Part shown: positions 35,766-46,018 of the stretch, piece by piece | Layout: each line of letters opens with the position of its first letter | How positions within the stretch are numbered: the first letter of the stretch is position 1 | Assembly: GCF_003640395.1 (NCBI RefSeq) | Contig: NZ_RBZQ01000005.1 | Coordinates: forward strand, 310,001 to 374,000 | DNA length: 64,000 bases | DNA from: Stutzerimonas urumqiensis | GTDB lineage: Bacteria; Pseudomonadota; Gammaproteobacteria; Pseudomonadales; Pseudomonadaceae | Direction of reading: 5' to 3' | Made by a program: the position numbers and the translations under genes | The notes under the pieces: model-generated | Told to the model about the DNA's origin: nothing | What the model saw: the letters and a program-made list of their open reading frames with translations, nothing else | Database searches by the model: none

Positions 35766-36685
35766 GCGGCGCTCCCTCCGGTGCGCGTGATGGCGCGCTC
35801 CATGTAGTGGCGGTAGAGGTCTTCCAGCGAGGGCTGGTGGATGTCCAGTTCGGTCGGTGCGCCGCTGGCGAGCAGGCGTTGCAGCAGCCCAACCTTCTCG
35901 GCCTGGGGCGCGGCGACCTCGAGGCCATCAGGACCGACCGCCTGGACGTCGTGGCCGGCCGACTGCCAGCCCCGCACCAGTTCGTCCGCGCCGTCCAGGC
36001 CGTTGGCGCGGATGCGCACCGGCAGCCCGGCAGCGTGACGCAGTTCGGCCAGCGTGCCGACCGCTTGCAGATGGCCGCCGGCGAGAATCGCCGCGCGGTT
36101 GATGTGCGCTTCGACGCCCGGCAGCACATGCGAGCAGAGGATCACGCTGGTGCCCTGCTGACGCAGCCGATCGACCAGCCGGTAGAGATCGCCCGTGGCG
36201 ATCGGGTCCAGGCCGACGGTGGGTTCGTCGAGCAGCAGCAGCCGCGGTTCGCCAAGGATCGCCTGCGCCAGCCCCAGCCGCTGGCGCATGCCCTTGGAGT
36301 AGGTCTTGACCCGGCGATCGGCGGCGTGGGCCAGCCCGACCTGCTCGAGCAGCTGATCGACCTGTGCCAGCGACGCGCCCTTGAGCCGGGCGAAGTGGCG
36401 CAGCGTCTCGCGGCCGGTGAGCTGCGGGTAGAAGGTGACGTTCTCCGGCAGGTAGCCGAGCTGGCGGCGCACCGCCTGGTCATGCGGCGCCTGGCCGAGC
36501 ACGCGCACCTCGCCTTCGCTCGCGCGCAGCAGGCCGAGGATGAGTTTCATGGTGGTGGTCTTGCCGGCCCCGTTGTGGCCGAACAGACCGAGGACTTCGC
36601 CCTCGCCGAGGTCGAGGTCGAGCCCATGCAGGACCTGCATCGACCCGTAGCGCTGGCGCACGGCGCGAATTTCGACGGCATTCAT
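35762..36685 (-). CDS. nosF: NosF, ABC transporter ATPase
   Basis: This is the 307-residue ATPase of the NosDFY complex. Walker A is [17 protein letters not shown] (about residue 37), the ABC signature is [17 protein letters not shown], and Walker B is [20 protein letters not shown]. The ATG at 36685 overlaps the nosD stop codon. The longer open frame upstream runs through nosD in another frame and is rejected. ATP hydrolysis here powers changes in NosD that supply sulfur or load copper for CuZ. Confidence 0.96.
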   Translation of the reverse strand: MNAVEIRAVRQRYGSMQVLHGLDLDLGEGEVLGLFGHNGAGKTTTMKLILGLLRASEGEVRVLGQAPHDQAVRRQLGYLPENVTFYPQLTGRETLRHFARLKGASLAQVDQLLEQVGLAHAADRRVKTYSKGMRQRLGLAQAILGEPRLLLLDEPTVGLDPIATGDLYRLVDRLRQQGTSVILCSHVLPGVEAHINRAAILAGGHLQAVGTLAELRHAAGLPVRIRANGLDGADELVRGWQSAGHDVQAVGPDGLEVAAPQAEKVGLLQRLLASGAPTELDIHQPSLEDLYRHYMERAITRTGGSAA

Positions 36686-37995
36686 GGCCGCTTCTCCTGG
36701 AAGGGGACGTCCAGGTCCCGGGTGGGTAGCTGCATCAGCGGGTGGCTGTCTTGGACGCCCGGCGACTTGATCACCGGAAAGGCCCGCTGCACCCAGCGCA
36801 GCAGTTCGATGGTGGGGCTGTTCATCAGCAGGCGTACCTGCGGGTACATCCACAGCAGGCGGTCGACGTTGTCGTTGGGCTCGTAGGCGACATCGCCCAG
36901 GCCGTCGCCGCCGCGGTCCCAGCCGAGGTAGTCGCTCCAGTAGTTGCCGCGCCCGTCCTGCGACCATTCCTGGGTGCGGGTGGCGACGTACTTGACCTGC
37001 TGCTGGTTGCCGACGAAGGCGTTGCCGGAAATCCGGTTGTCTTCCGAGCCGGCGGTCAGGTGGAAGCCGAGCGCACTGCCCTGGAAGTGGTTGTGCTCGA
37101 GGGTGTTGAACAGCGAGTTGTACATGAACAGCGCCTTGCCCTCGCCGCCGGAGATCATGCTGTCGCCCTCGGTGCCGCCGCTCTGCACGTCGAGCACGAC
37201 GTTGTCGCGCAGCGTCGAATAGGTGATGTAGTTCATCAGGATGCCGTAGTTCTGGTCCTGCTCGGAGCGGTTGCCGATCACGGTCAGCTTGCGGCTCTGC
37301 ATCAGCGCGTAGCCGGTGCGGGTGCGCCGGGTGGTGTTGCCGATGACGCGGTTGTCGTTGGCGAACATGTAGTGCACGCCGTAGCGCAGGTCCTCCAGCA
37401 CGTTGCCTTCGAGGTGGTTGCCGTTGGAGGTGTCGATGTAGATGCCGTCGCGCGTGTGGCGGGCGTGGTTGCCGATCACCCGGGCGTTCTTCACGGCGTA
37501 GAGGTGGATGGCGTTGCCGCGGTCCTGCGAGCGAATCGACGGATCGCCCTCAATGCGGTTGTCGATCAGCGAGCCGTTCTCGACGCGGTCGAGCCAAATG
37601 CCGAAGCCCGGGCCTTGCAGGTGGTTGCCGCGCAGCGTCACGCCGCGGCCGGCCGGTTCGACGAAGATGGCCGCGTTCATCTCGGTGAGGTCGCGACCCC
37701 AGTCGACCAGCGTGCAGCCTTCGACGGTGACGTCGGGCGCGGCGATGGTCAGCACGTTGCCCTCGCCCTGTGCGTCGAGGATCGCGCCCGGTTCGCAGCG
37801 CAGAGTGAGCGGTTGGTCGATGGTGAACTGGCCGCTGTACTGGCCGGCAGGTAGCCGCCAGTGGGCCTCGCCTTGCGGCTCGAGCGGCAGCGAGGTGATG
37901 GGTCGAGGCTCGGCCGCCGTGGCCAGGCCAGACAGCGGCAGAAGCATCAGAAATGCCAGTGGACATAGCGGGTGGGTGGCCTGAAATCCGAGCAC
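36682..37995 (-). CDS. nosD: NosD, periplasmic copper-sulfide maturation protein
   Basis: This 437-residue periplasmic protein has a signal peptide ending near [11 protein letters not shown] right-handed beta-helix follows, built of repeats such as [20 protein letters not shown] and [20 protein letters not shown]. It is the NosZ-facing subunit of NosDFY. The start is GTG (37995), with GAGG eight bases upstream. A REP pair and no FNR-type box lie between it and nosZ, so expression may rely on readthrough from nosZ or a cryptic promoter. Confidence 0.94.
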   Translation of the reverse strand: MLGFQATHPLCPLAFLMLLPLSGLATAAEPRPITSLPLEPQGEAHWRLPAGQYSGQFTIDQPLTLRCEPGAILDAQGEGNVLTIAAPDVTVEGCTLVDWGRDLTEMNAAIFVEPAGRGVTLRGNHLQGPGFGIWLDRVENGSLIDNRIEGDPSIRSQDRGNAIHLYAVKNARVIGNHARHTRDGIYIDTSNGNHLEGNVLEDLRYGVHYMFANDNRVIGNTTRRTRTGYALMQSRKLTVIGNRSEQDQNYGILMNYITYSTLRDNVVLDVQSGGTEGDSMISGGEGKALFMYNSLFNTLEHNHFQGSALGFHLTAGSEDNRISGNAFVGNQQQVKYVATRTQEWSQDGRGNYWSDYLGWDRGGDGLGDVAYEPNDNVDRLLWMYPQVRLLMNSPTIELLRWVQRAFPVIKSPGVQDSHPLMQLPTRDLDVPFQEKRP

Positions 37996-38022
37996 TGCGT
38001 TTACCTCTTCAGTCGCCTGGGT

Positions 38023-38085
38023 TCGCGAGCGAGCTCGCTCCTACAAAAATGCAGCACCCTTCCGTAGGAGCGAGCTTGCTCGCGA
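38023..38085. repeat. REP pair between nosZ and nosD
   Basis: Two inverted copies of GTAGGAGCGAGCTTGCTCGC, at 38023-38044 (minus) and 38064-38085 (plus), face each other head to head across 19 bp. They occupy the centre of the 103-bp gap. Folded as RNA they form one long hairpin that could stabilise the upstream nosZ transcript and reduce nosD expression. Confidence 0.92.
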
Positions 38086-38098
38086 TTGGCCGCCCGGT

Positions 38099-40006
38099 TT
38101 ACGCCGGCTCGACCAGCATCCGTCCGACCATTTCCATGTGCAGCGCGTGGCAGAACCAGCTGCAGTAGTACCAGTGCAGGCCGGGCTTGTCGGCGACGAA
38201 GGTGACCGACGAAGTCTGCTGCGGGCTGATCTCCATGCCCACGCCGTGGTTGGTCATCACGAAGCCGTGGGTCACGTCTTCGATCTCGTCGATGTTGGTG
38301 ATCACCACGGTGACCTCATCGCCCTGCTTGACCGTGAACTCGGTGATGCCATAGGCCGGCGCCATCGAGGTCATGTACACGCGCACCTTCTTGCCGTCGC
38401 GGATGACCTTGTTGTCGGCGGTCAGGTTGATGCCGTCCTTCTTGGCCATTTCCACGGTCGGGGCGAAGAACGGGTCGTTGCGGTCCCAGATCTTCTTGGT
38501 CTTGATCTGGTCGCGACGCGCCAGGATGCAGTCATGCGGCTCGGCATAGGTCGGGCCGTCGTGCACCAGCTTCATCTCCTCGCCGGAGATGTCGATCAGC
38601 TGGTCGTTCTCCGGGTGCAGCGGGCCGACTTGCAGGAAGCGGTCCTTGGAGAACTTGCACAGCGCGACCAGCCACTTGCCGTCCGCTTCGCTGGTTTCGG
38701 TCAGCGAGGCGTGGATGTGGCCCGGCTGGTACTGCACGTCGAGCTTCTGCTTGATGTAGTTGACCTTCTCGCCGTTGTAGGCGCGCACCGCGTCGGCCAT
38801 GTTCCACTTGACCACCTGGCTGTCGATGAACAGCGTGGTGTAGGCGTTGCCGCGGCCATCGAAGGTGGTGTGCAGCGGGCCGAGACCCACTTCCACTTCG
38901 GCTGCGACCACGCCGCGCGGATCGGTGATCTTGCCGGCGAAGAGGTCCGGCAGCTTGGCGATCTCGATCATGGTGACGGTGGGCGACAGCTTGCCGTTGG
39001 CGATGAAGTACTTGCCGTCGGACGAGGTGTTGCAGCCGTGCGGGTTCTTCGGCACGGGGATATAGCGGGTCAGTTCGGAGCCTTCGCGGCCGTCGACCAC
39101 CGGCACCTTGGAATCGCCGATGGTGCTGAACTTGCCGGCCTTGATGGCCTTCTCGATCGCCGGGATGTCGAACACCACGACCCAGTCGCGCTCGTTGCGC
39201 ATCATGCCGCCGAGGTCGTAGGCCTTCTCGGAGTTGTAGCAGGTGGCCGCGGCGAAACGCCCGGTGTAGTCGGCGTCGGTGTTGTCCAGGTTGCCGCTGA
39301 CGATCACCTGGAAGGCCATCTCCATCGTCTCGGCATCGATGACGTTGAACATGGTGTAGGCATTCTCGGCCTGCAGGTCGAAGCTCGATCCATCGTTGGG
39401 ATGCGGGATGACGAACTCGGCGTTGGCGAACACGTACTTGGTGTGCGGCACCTTCTGCAGACGCAGGCCGTGAATGGCCTGGACGTTCGGCACGGTCAGC
39501 ATCTTGTCGCACTTCATGATGTCGAGGCGGATGCGCGCGACGCGGCTGTTGGCCTTGTCGTTGATGAACAGGTACTTGCCGTCGTACTTGCCGTCGGTCA
39601 TCGAGATATGCGGGTGGTGGCAGTCGCCGTTCAGGAACTTGGCGCTCTCGCCCATGATGTGGCGGCTTTCGTTGGTGATGCCCCAGCCGGTCGCCGAGTC
39701 GACGTTGAACACCGGGATGCGCATCAGCTCGCGCATCGAGGGCACGCCGATCACGCGCACTTCGCCCTGGTGACCGCCGCTCCAGAAGCCGTAGTACTCG
39801 TCCAGCTCGCCCGGCGCGACGTGAATCTTCTGCTGCGCATCCTTGACCGCGGCGGCCCAGGACTCGCGCGTCATCAGCGAGCTGCCCAGTGCGGTCGCGC
39901 CGACCAGGGCCACGCCGGTCACGGCGCTGGCGCCGAGGAAGTTGCGCCGACTCAGGCCGCCCTGTTCGAGGACTTCTGTGTTGGACTTGGGTTGCTTGTC
40001 TTTCAT
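38099..40006 (-). CDS. nosZ: nitrous-oxide reductase NosZ (clade I)
   Basis: NosZ reduces N2O to N2 in the periplasm with a CuZ [4Cu:2S] centre and a CuA electron-entry site. From the ATG at 40006 (behind AAGGAG) it has 635 residues. It begins with a twin-arginine signal, LSRRNFLGASAVTG (about residue 18). The seven-bladed propeller region holds the CuZ histidines, such as GDCHHPHISM. The C-terminal cupredoxin domain holds the CuA ligands in WYYCSWFCHALHMEM (Cys615, Cys619, His623, Met626). The frame stays open upstream, but the Tat-signal start is clear. The nosR gene lies 58 bp upstream. Confidence 0.98.
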   Translation of the reverse strand: MKDKQPKSNTEVLEQGGLSRRNFLGASAVTGVALVGATALGSSLMTRESWAAAVKDAQQKIHVAPGELDEYYGFWSGGHQGEVRVIGVPSMRELMRIPVFNVDSATGWGITNESRHIMGESAKFLNGDCHHPHISMTDGKYDGKYLFINDKANSRVARIRLDIMKCDKMLTVPNVQAIHGLRLQKVPHTKYVFANAEFVIPHPNDGSSFDLQAENAYTMFNVIDAETMEMAFQVIVSGNLDNTDADYTGRFAAATCYNSEKAYDLGGMMRNERDWVVVFDIPAIEKAIKAGKFSTIGDSKVPVVDGREGSELTRYIPVPKNPHGCNTSSDGKYFIANGKLSPTVTMIEIAKLPDLFAGKITDPRGVVAAEVEVGLGPLHTTFDGRGNAYTTLFIDSQVVKWNMADAVRAYNGEKVNYIKQKLDVQYQPGHIHASLTETSEADGKWLVALCKFSKDRFLQVGPLHPENDQLIDISGEEMKLVHDGPTYAEPHDCILARRDQIKTKKIWDRNDPFFAPTVEMAKKDGINLTADNKVIRDGKKVRVYMTSMAPAYGITEFTVKQGDEVTVVITNIDEIEDVTHGFVMTNHGVGMEISPQQTSSVTFVADKPGLHWYYCSWFCHALHMEMVGRMLVEPA

Positions 40007-40064
40007 GGTTCCACTCCTTAGTGAAACAGTTCGCCTGCGATCGGGCGCTGGTAGGCCTCGGCCG

Positions 40065-42263
40065 TTAGAGAGCCGCGGCAATCGGTTCGGGGGTGACTTG
40101 CACCACCGGAATCAGGTCGGGTTGGGCGGGTGCCTTCTTGCCGCGCTTGGCGCGCTTGTTCTTCACGATCAGCGGCGGGCATTTGTTCTCGTTGTGGTAG
40201 GTCATCTGGCAATCGAGGCAGTAGTGGCACTCGTTGTGGTTGATGTGCCCGTCCGGGTGGATGGCCTGCACTTCGCATTCGTTGGCGCAGAGCTGGCAGG
40301 GGTTGCCACATTCCTTGCGGCGCTTGAGCCAGTCGAACAGCCGGAAGCGGCCGGTGATCGCGAGCCCCGCGCCCAGCGGGCAGATGTACCGGCAGTACAC
40401 CTTGCGGGTGAATATGTTCACCACCAGCAGCGCGACGGCGTAGGCTACGAACCACCACTGGCGGTCGAACTTGAGGGTGATGGCGGTCTTGAACGGCTCG
40501 ACCTCGGCGGCCTTCTCGGCCAGCGTCATCGACTCCAGCGAGATGCCGAACAGCACCAGCAACACGATGTACTTGATCGCCCAGAGCCGCTCATGGATGG
40601 CGAAGGGCACGTCGAACTGGCGGATCTTCAGCTTGCGGGCGGCCTCGTTGATCAGCTCCTGCAGCGCGCCGAAGGGGCACAGCCAGCCGCAGAACACGCC
40701 GCGCCCCCAGAGCAGGACGCTGGCAGCGGTGAACGTCCAGAGGATGAAGATCACCGGGTCGGTCAGGAACAGCTCCCAGCGGAAGTCCTGCACCAGCGCA
40801 TGGACGAAGGTCAGCACGTTGACCACCGACAGCTGCCCCAGCGCGTACCAGCCGATGAACACCACGGTGAAGACCAGGTAACCCTCGCGTAGCCGCTTGA
40901 GGAAGGTCGGGTGCTGGGTGAATTTGTCCTGCAGGAAGAGGATGACCGTCAGCAGCGCCAGGGCGGCCAGGATCACGCCGATCTGGAAGCTCTTGGCGTA
41001 CCAGATGTTGACCCACATCGGCCGGTTGGCCTCTTCGATCGCGGCCAGCTCCTCGGCGGTCGGCTGCGGGCGGTCGATGTAGGCTTCGGGGATCTGATAC
41101 GGCAGCTCGAAGCTGGTGAAGATGCCGTCGACCGGCCCGGTCTGGCGCCGCACCAGCAGCTCCAGCGTCCAAGGCGTGCCCGGATCGAAGCCGACGTGCT
41201 CGCGCACGGTGAAGATGGACATCTCGGTGAAGTCCGGCGCGCCTTCGGCGAACAGGTCCTCCAGGCGCTCGTGGTCCATGTCGCGGAAGCTGATGATGTT
41301 GCCGAACTGACGCAGCTGCACCCGATCGAAGATGCCGCCGCGCACGTAGCCCGAGCCCTTGTAGGAGTACATGCCCAGGCCCATCACGGCGATGGCATGC
41401 TCGCCCTCCTCAAGCTCGTCCATCAGGAAGCGGTAGCCGTTTTCGCCGAGCAGGTTGCGGCCGATGGTCGGTGCGTTCAGGTGCGCGACATACAGGTCGA
41501 TGAAGGTGTCGCCGGCTTCCTCCGGCGAGGCGGTGTCGACGCCTTCGGCCTCGGTGCCCTTGAAGGCTTCGTCGACCTGGCCGCGGGTGAGGTGCAGGCG
41601 GCGAATGGCGCCATTGCCGGTCAGCTCGGCCCAGGTGGCGGGCGCGTACAGGTCCTGGCGAATGGTCGCCGGCTTGCTGGCCGCGCCGGCGGAGGCCTCC
41701 ACCAGACCCAGCTCGACGGCGACTTCATGGGCCGCACGCATGACGATCTCGTTCACCACCATGACGGTCACGGTGGCGCCCGTCACGGCATCGACGGTGA
41801 CCGCCTCGGGGTCGCTGGAATGGCCGACGATCACCCGCTGATCGACACGGATGCCCTTGTACTTGGCGGTGAACTGGTGGAGCTGCTCTTCGGGAATGCC
41901 GATCAGCAGGATGGGTTCGTGGTGCTCCAGCACGTAGGCATCGAGGATGACGCCGTCCGGGTCGAGGATGACCTGCAGGTTCACCGGCTTGCCCGAGTAG
42001 GCCGGAATATCCACCACATCGAGACTCTGGAACGCGTAGCCGACCACGTCGTCACCGGCCATCAGGCGGCGGACCTGATGCTCGCCCTGCGGCTCGGATA
42101 CCTCGGTGACAGCGGGCAGCACCTCGGCGATGCGCTGGCGTTCGATGTCGCCGTAATCCTTGGTGGCGAAGGCCAACCCGCTGAACAGGCAGGCCATCAA
42201 CAGCGCCACCCGGACGCCCCAGGCGCGCAGGAGACTGGCTTTCGAAGGGTGCTGATCGTTCAT
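40065..42263 (-). CDS. nosR: NosR, membrane flavoprotein/iron-sulfur electron donor and regulator
   Basis: NosR supports NosZ activity in vivo and nos expression. From the ATG at 42263 it has 732 residues. The signal helix (VALLMACLFSGLAFA) precedes a periplasmic FMN-binding domain with the covalent flavin site DAVTGATVT (Thr164). About five or six helices follow. Cysteine motifs are FCGWLCPFGALQE and YCRYICPLGAGL. Two C-terminal [4Fe-4S] clusters lie in CGNPCQLCANECEVQAIHP and CHYCLDCQMTYHNENKCPP. The frame stays open far upstream, overlapping the divergent aldehyde dehydrogenase, and this is rejected. An FNR/DNR box sits upstream. Confidence 0.97.
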   Translation of the reverse strand: MNDQHPSKASLLRAWGVRVALLMACLFSGLAFATKDYGDIERQRIAEVLPAVTEVSEPQGEHQVRRLMAGDDVVGYAFQSLDVVDIPAYSGKPVNLQVILDPDGVILDAYVLEHHEPILLIGIPEEQLHQFTAKYKGIRVDQRVIVGHSSDPEAVTVDAVTGATVTVMVVNEIVMRAAHEVAVELGLVEASAGAASKPATIRQDLYAPATWAELTGNGAIRRLHLTRGQVDEAFKGTEAEGVDTASPEEAGDTFIDLYVAHLNAPTIGRNLLGENGYRFLMDELEEGEHAIAVMGLGMYSYKGSGYVRGGIFDRVQLRQFGNIISFRDMDHERLEDLFAEGAPDFTEMSIFTVREHVGFDPGTPWTLELLVRRQTGPVDGIFTSFELPYQIPEAYIDRPQPTAEELAAIEEANRPMWVNIWYAKSFQIGVILAALALLTVILFLQDKFTQHPTFLKRLREGYLVFTVVFIGWYALGQLSVVNVLTFVHALVQDFRWELFLTDPVIFILWTFTAASVLLWGRGVFCGWLCPFGALQELINEAARKLKIRQFDVPFAIHERLWAIKYIVLLVLFGISLESMTLAEKAAEVEPFKTAITLKFDRQWWFVAYAVALLVVNIFTRKVYCRYICPLGAGLAITGRFRLFDWLKRRKECGNPCQLCANECEVQAIHPDGHINHNECHYCLDCQMTYHNENKCPPLIVKNKRAKRGKKAPAQPDLIPVVQVTPEPIAAAL

Positions 42264-42295
42264 GTCGCTACCGCTTGCTGCTGAATCACGGCCGC

Positions 42296-42337
42296 ATGGT
42301 ATTAACCCGGTCTCACCCCCTCCTTGATATGCGTCAA
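42296..42337 (-). promoter_or_regulatory. FNR/DNR-type promoter of nosR
   Basis: TTGATATGCGTCAA at 42324-42337 matches the TTGAT-N4-ATCAA consensus with one mismatch. TACCAT (minus strand, 42301-42296) is a suitable -10 box at class II spacing, putting the start near 42289, about 26 bp before the nosR ATG. This is the expected control by DNR/ANR for N2O respiration. Confidence 0.82.
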
Positions 42338-42521
42338 CGCGACTCGCCTCCGGCGAGCCGCACCCGGCGGCAGATCGTCGCACCCAAAGCGGGCGATTAC
42401 CGGCAGGTGCGTGAATTGCCGTCCCGCCCGGAACTCTCATGTCCAGATGACCAACACGACGTGCCCGGTCGGCCGATCGGTCGGCACGCCTGGAACTTAA
42501 CCGGCACAAGAGGAGCCCCAA

Positions 42522-44042
42522 ATGCCCAATCCGTCCCCTTCCCGCTACGACGGCTTCGATCGCCTGTTCATCGATGGCCACTGGCTGACCGGCCAGCAAG
42601 CCCCGCGCGAAGACCGTTCGCCCTGGACCGGCGAGCCGCTGCTGCACGTCGCCCAGGCCGGTACCGATGACCTCGACCGGGCCTACTCGGCCGCCACGGC
42701 GGCGCAACGGGACTGGGCCGCCCAGGGGCCTTCGCAGCGGGCCGCCGTGTTCGCAGCGGTGGCGCGGATCATGGAGCGGCGGCGCGACGAGATCATCGAC
42801 TGGCTGGTGAACGAATCCGGCAGCACGCGGCTCAAGGCCTCGCTGGAATGGCAGACCGTGCGCGCCGTCATGCTCGAGGCGAGCGCGCTGCCCTACCTCG
42901 TCGAAGGCCGCATCCTGCCCAACGACACACCCGGCATGGAGAGCCGCGTCTATCGCGAGCCGGTCGGCGTGGTCGGCGTCATCAGCCCCTGGAACTGGCC
43001 GCTGCAACTGGCCGCACGCTCCATCGCACCGGCGATGGCGGTCGGCAATGCGGTGGTGCTCAAGCCGGCATCCGATACGCCGGTCACGGGCGGTCTGCTG
43101 TTCGCCAAGCTGTTCGAGGAAGCCGGCCTGCCGGCGGGCGTGCTGAACGTGATTCCGGGTGCCGGCAGCGTGATCGGCGATGCCTTCGTCAGCCATCCGG
43201 TGCCGAGGGTGATCGCCTTCACCGGCTCGACGCCCGTGGGCCGGCGCATCGCCCGGCTCGCCGCCGAATCGCCGATCCTCAAGCGCACCGACCTGGAGCT
43301 CGGCGGCAACAGCCCGCTGGTCGTGCTGGGCGACGCCGAGCTCGAGCAGGCGGTGGAAGCGGCGGTGTTCGGCAAGTTCCTGCATCAGGGACAGATCTGC
43401 ATGATCACCAACCGCCTGATCGTCGAGGCGCCGGTCTATGACGCCTTCATCGAGCGCTATGTCGAGCGCGTCCGGCAACTGAAGGTCGGCGGACGGGACG
43501 ACCCGGCGACCTTCATCGGCCCGATCATCAACGACAGCCAGTTGCGCTCGGTGACCGACCTGATCGCCCAGGCGCGCGCCGAAGGGGCCCGCGAACTGCT
43601 CGGCGGCGAACCGGACGGCCTGGTGCTCCCGCCGCATGTCTTCGCGGATGTCGGCGAAGACTCCGTCCTCGCCCGGCAGGAAATCTTCGGCCCGGTGGCG
43701 CCGATCATGCGGGCTCGCGATGCGGAGGATGCCCTGCGCATCGCCAACGCCACCGAGTACGGGCTGTCGGCCGCCGTGTTCACGCGTGATCTCGAACGCG
43801 GCGTCCGCTTCGCGCGCCGGTTCGAGTCGGGCATGTGCCACGTCAACGACCAGCCGGTGAACGACCAGATCTTCAACCCCTTCGGCGGCGAGAAGAACTC
43901 GGGCATCGGCCGCTTCAACGGGCGCTGGGCGGTGGACGCCTTCACCACCGACCAGTGGGTTACCGTGCAGCACACGCCGCGCCGCTACCCCTTCGACGCC
44001 GCCCTGCTGGCGCCGAAGACCGATCCGAGCGTCGGCGGCTGA
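42522..44042 (+). CDS. NAD(P)-dependent aldehyde dehydrogenase
   Basis: This 506-residue ALDH-superfamily enzyme oxidises an aldehyde to its acid. The NAD region is [20 protein letters not shown] and [15 protein letters not shown]. The general base Glu259 lies in [13 protein letters not shown], and the nucleophile Cys293 in [12 protein letters not shown]. Sequence around QICMITNR and [20 protein letters not shown] resembles benzaldehyde/vanillin-type dehydrogenases, so an aromatic aldehyde is a fair guess. AGGAG precedes the ATG. It is divergent from nosR and its stop abuts the convergent acyl-CoA dehydrogenase with no gap. Confidence 0.92.
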   Translation: MPNPSPSRYDGFDRLFIDGHWLTGQQAPREDRSPWTGEPLLHVAQAGTDDLDRAYSAATAAQRDWAAQGPSQRAAVFAAVARIMERRRDEIIDWLVNESGSTRLKASLEWQTVRAVMLEASALPYLVEGRILPNDTPGMESRVYREPVGVVGVISPWNWPLQLAARSIAPAMAVGNAVVLKPASDTPVTGGLLFAKLFEEAGLPAGVLNVIPGAGSVIGDAFVSHPVPRVIAFTGSTPVGRRIARLAAESPILKRTDLELGGNSPLVVLGDAELEQAVEAAVFGKFLHQGQICMITNRLIVEAPVYDAFIERYVERVRQLKVGGRDDPATFIGPIINDSQLRSVTDLIAQARAEGARELLGGEPDGLVLPPHVFADVGEDSVLARQEIFGPVAPIMRARDAEDALRIANATEYGLSAAVFTRDLERGVRFARRFESGMCHVNDQPVNDQIFNPFGGEKNSGIGRFNGRWAVDAFTTDQWVTVQHTPRRYPFDAALLAPKTDPSVGG

Positions 44043-45311
44043 TCAGCCCCGCACGAAGGGTGTGAGGTAGGCGGCCGTCGATCCGCGGCGCGCCTCGCTG
44101 GCCTTCAGCTCCATCTTCGCGATGCTGCGCAGGTGGACCTGATCCGGTCCGTCGGCGAGGCGCAGCGCGCGGGCGCCTGTCCAGATGTCGGCCAGCGGCG
44201 TGTCGGGCGTCAGCCCCATCGCGCCATAGACCTGCATCGCGCGGTCGACCACCTGCAGCTGCATGCGCGGCACCAGCGCCTTGATCATGGCGATTTCCTT
44301 GCGCGCCGCCTTGGCCCCCACTTCGTCGATCATCCAGGCGGTCTTGAGCACCAGCAGCCGCGCCTGTTCGATCTCGATGCGCGACTCGGCGATCCAGTCC
44401 GCGATGTTCGAATACTGATGCAGGTAGCGGCCGAACGCCTTGCGCTCCTGGCAGCGCTCGACCATCAGCTCCAGGGCCAGCTCGGCCTGGCCGATCGAAC
44501 GCATGCAATGGTGGATGCGGCCAGGCCCCAGCCGCGCCTGGGCCATCAGGAAGCCGTCGCCCTCCTGGCCGAGCAGGTTCGCGACCGGTACGCGCACGTT
44601 GCGCAGCAGCAGCTCGCTGTGCCCCTCCGGCGCGACGTGGTTCATCACCGGAATGTTGCGCACCAGCTCGACGCCGGGCGTGTCGAACGGCACCAGGATC
44701 ATGCTCTGCTGGCGATGGCTGTCGGCGTCCGGGTCGGTCTTGCCCATCACGATCAGCAGCTTGCAGTCCGGGTGCGAGGCGTTGGTGATGAACCACTTGC
44801 GGCCGTTGATGACGTAGCTGTCGCCGTCACGGCGGATCGACGTCTGGATATTGGTCGCATCGGACGAGGGCACGTCCGGCTCGGTCATGGCGAAGGCCGA
44901 GCGAATCTCGCCGTCGAGCAGCGGCACCAGCCAACGCTGGCGCTGGTCGGCCGTGGCGAACAGGTGCAGCAGCTCCATGTTGCCGGTGTCCGGCGCGTTG
45001 CAGTTGAAGACTTCGCTGGCCCAGTGCACGCGGCCCATGATTTCCGCCAGCGGGGCGTACTCGAGGTTGGTCAGGCGGGTGCCGGGCTCATCCTCGCGCA
45101 GCGACGGCAGGAACAGGTTCCACAGGCCGTCATCGCGGGCGAGCGCTTTCAGGTCCGCCATGAACGGCACGGGGAACTGCCCGCTGGCGACCGCCTCGTG
45201 CCAGGCCGGGATACGCGGAACGATGTAGCGCTCCATGAAGTCGAGCAGTTGCGCGCGCAACGATTCCACGCGCGGGCTGTAGGCGAAAGGCATGGCGGAG
45301 CTGGCGTTCAT
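44043..45311 (-). CDS. acyl-CoA dehydrogenase family protein (ACAD10/11-like)
   Basis: This 422-residue flavoenzyme shows AFAMTEPDVPSSDATNIQTS (FAD/substrate region), GRKWFITNASHPDCKLLIVM, and the segment ARLGPGRIHHCMRSIGQAEL typical of the long-chain ACAD10/11-like group. The C-terminus has QVYGAMGLTPDTPLADIWTG. GAGG lies five bases before the ATG at 45311, chosen over a longer reading. It ends exactly next to the convergent aldehyde dehydrogenase. Substrate chain length is unknown. Confidence 0.9.
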   Translation of the reverse strand: MNASSAMPFAYSPRVESLRAQLLDFMERYIVPRIPAWHEAVASGQFPVPFMADLKALARDDGLWNLFLPSLREDEPGTRLTNLEYAPLAEIMGRVHWASEVFNCNAPDTGNMELLHLFATADQRQRWLVPLLDGEIRSAFAMTEPDVPSSDATNIQTSIRRDGDSYVINGRKWFITNASHPDCKLLIVMGKTDPDADSHRQQSMILVPFDTPGVELVRNIPVMNHVAPEGHSELLLRNVRVPVANLLGQEGDGFLMAQARLGPGRIHHCMRSIGQAELALELMVERCQERKAFGRYLHQYSNIADWIAESRIEIEQARLLVLKTAWMIDEVGAKAARKEIAMIKALVPRMQLQVVDRAMQVYGAMGLTPDTPLADIWTGARALRLADGPDQVHLRSIAKMELKASEARRGSTAAYLTPFVRG

Positions 45312-45467
45312 GGCGACCTCGGCTGACAGGATTCGCCTCAACCATAGCCGCGCACCCGACGGCGGCAAACCAGCCTCAGCCGGCTGAATCGGTGCCGATC
45401 AGCCCGGTACTGCCTGCACCGTCGGCTTGACGGAGATCATGTCGCCGCGCGCCCGTTCTGCTAGCGG

Positions 45468-45908
45468 CTACCAGGACAGGTAGAACATCGCCTTGGCCAG
45501 CACGACGATGCCCAGCATCTGGGCCAGCACCGCCCATTGCAGTCTCCGGTAGCGGGCCGGCGTCATCCGGCCCCGTCGCAGCAACATGGCGACCAGGCCG
45601 AAACTGACGAACACCGCCACCGCCAGCACGATCTTCAATGTCAGCAGCGTGCCGAAGGCGCTCGCCAGCGGGTTGGCGAGCAGGTGACGGTGACGCCAGG
45701 CCAGGCCGAGCCCGGCGCCGTAGACCAGCAGCACCACCCAGTGCAGCACCTTCCGCGAACGGGCGCCGATGGCCTTCTCGACCGGTTCGACAGCCTGCTC
45801 GCCAAGCTGCTGCTTGACCTTGCCGAAGATGACCACCTGGAAAAACATCGTGCCGATGAACGCGATGGCACCGAGCAGGTGAAGCAGATGCAGCAATGAA
45901 TAGGTCAC
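45468..45908 (-). CDS. CopD-like four-helix membrane protein
   Basis: This 146-residue protein has four hydrophobic helices and begins TYSLLHLLHLLGAIAFIGTM, with a histidine in helix 1. AGGAG stands seven bases before a GTG at 45908, which is chosen over the longer ATG reading at 45938. The pattern fits CopD/DUF2269-type integral membrane proteins, some of which bind haem or copper. It is divergent from the DUF488 gene, and no function can be fixed. Confidence 0.8.
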   Translation of the reverse strand: MTYSLLHLLHLLGAIAFIGTMFFQVVIFGKVKQQLGEQAVEPVEKAIGARSRKVLHWVVLLVYGAGLGLAWRHRHLLANPLASAFGTLLTLKIVLAVAVFVSFGLVAMLLRRGRMTPARYRRLQWAVLAQMLGIVVLAKAMFYLSW

Positions 45909-46018
45909 GGGCGACTCTCCTGGCGGGCAGGCCGGCATCTTCGCCCAGCCGTTCCGGTCCTGCCAACCGCGGGCACGGCTGCCGAGCTAGGCTAGTCTTC
46001 GGTTACAGGAGGAACCAC

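Noticed and set aside
38138..40021. A 627-codon plus-strand open frame opposite nosZ
   Set aside because: Antisense shadow. NosZ on the minus strand has all copper-site residues, while this frame has no recognisable domain.
42459..42490. A partial palindrome around CGGTCGGCCGATCGGTCGG before the aldehyde dehydrogenase gene as a TetR-type operator
   Set aside because: The symmetry is imperfect, GC-rich self-complementary words are frequent here, and no TetR-type gene is nearby.
42264..43973. Upstream extension of the nosR frame to about 1300 codons
   Set aside because: It would run antisense through the aldehyde dehydrogenase and past the FNR-type promoter; the ATG at 42263 gives the normal NosR length and signal peptide.
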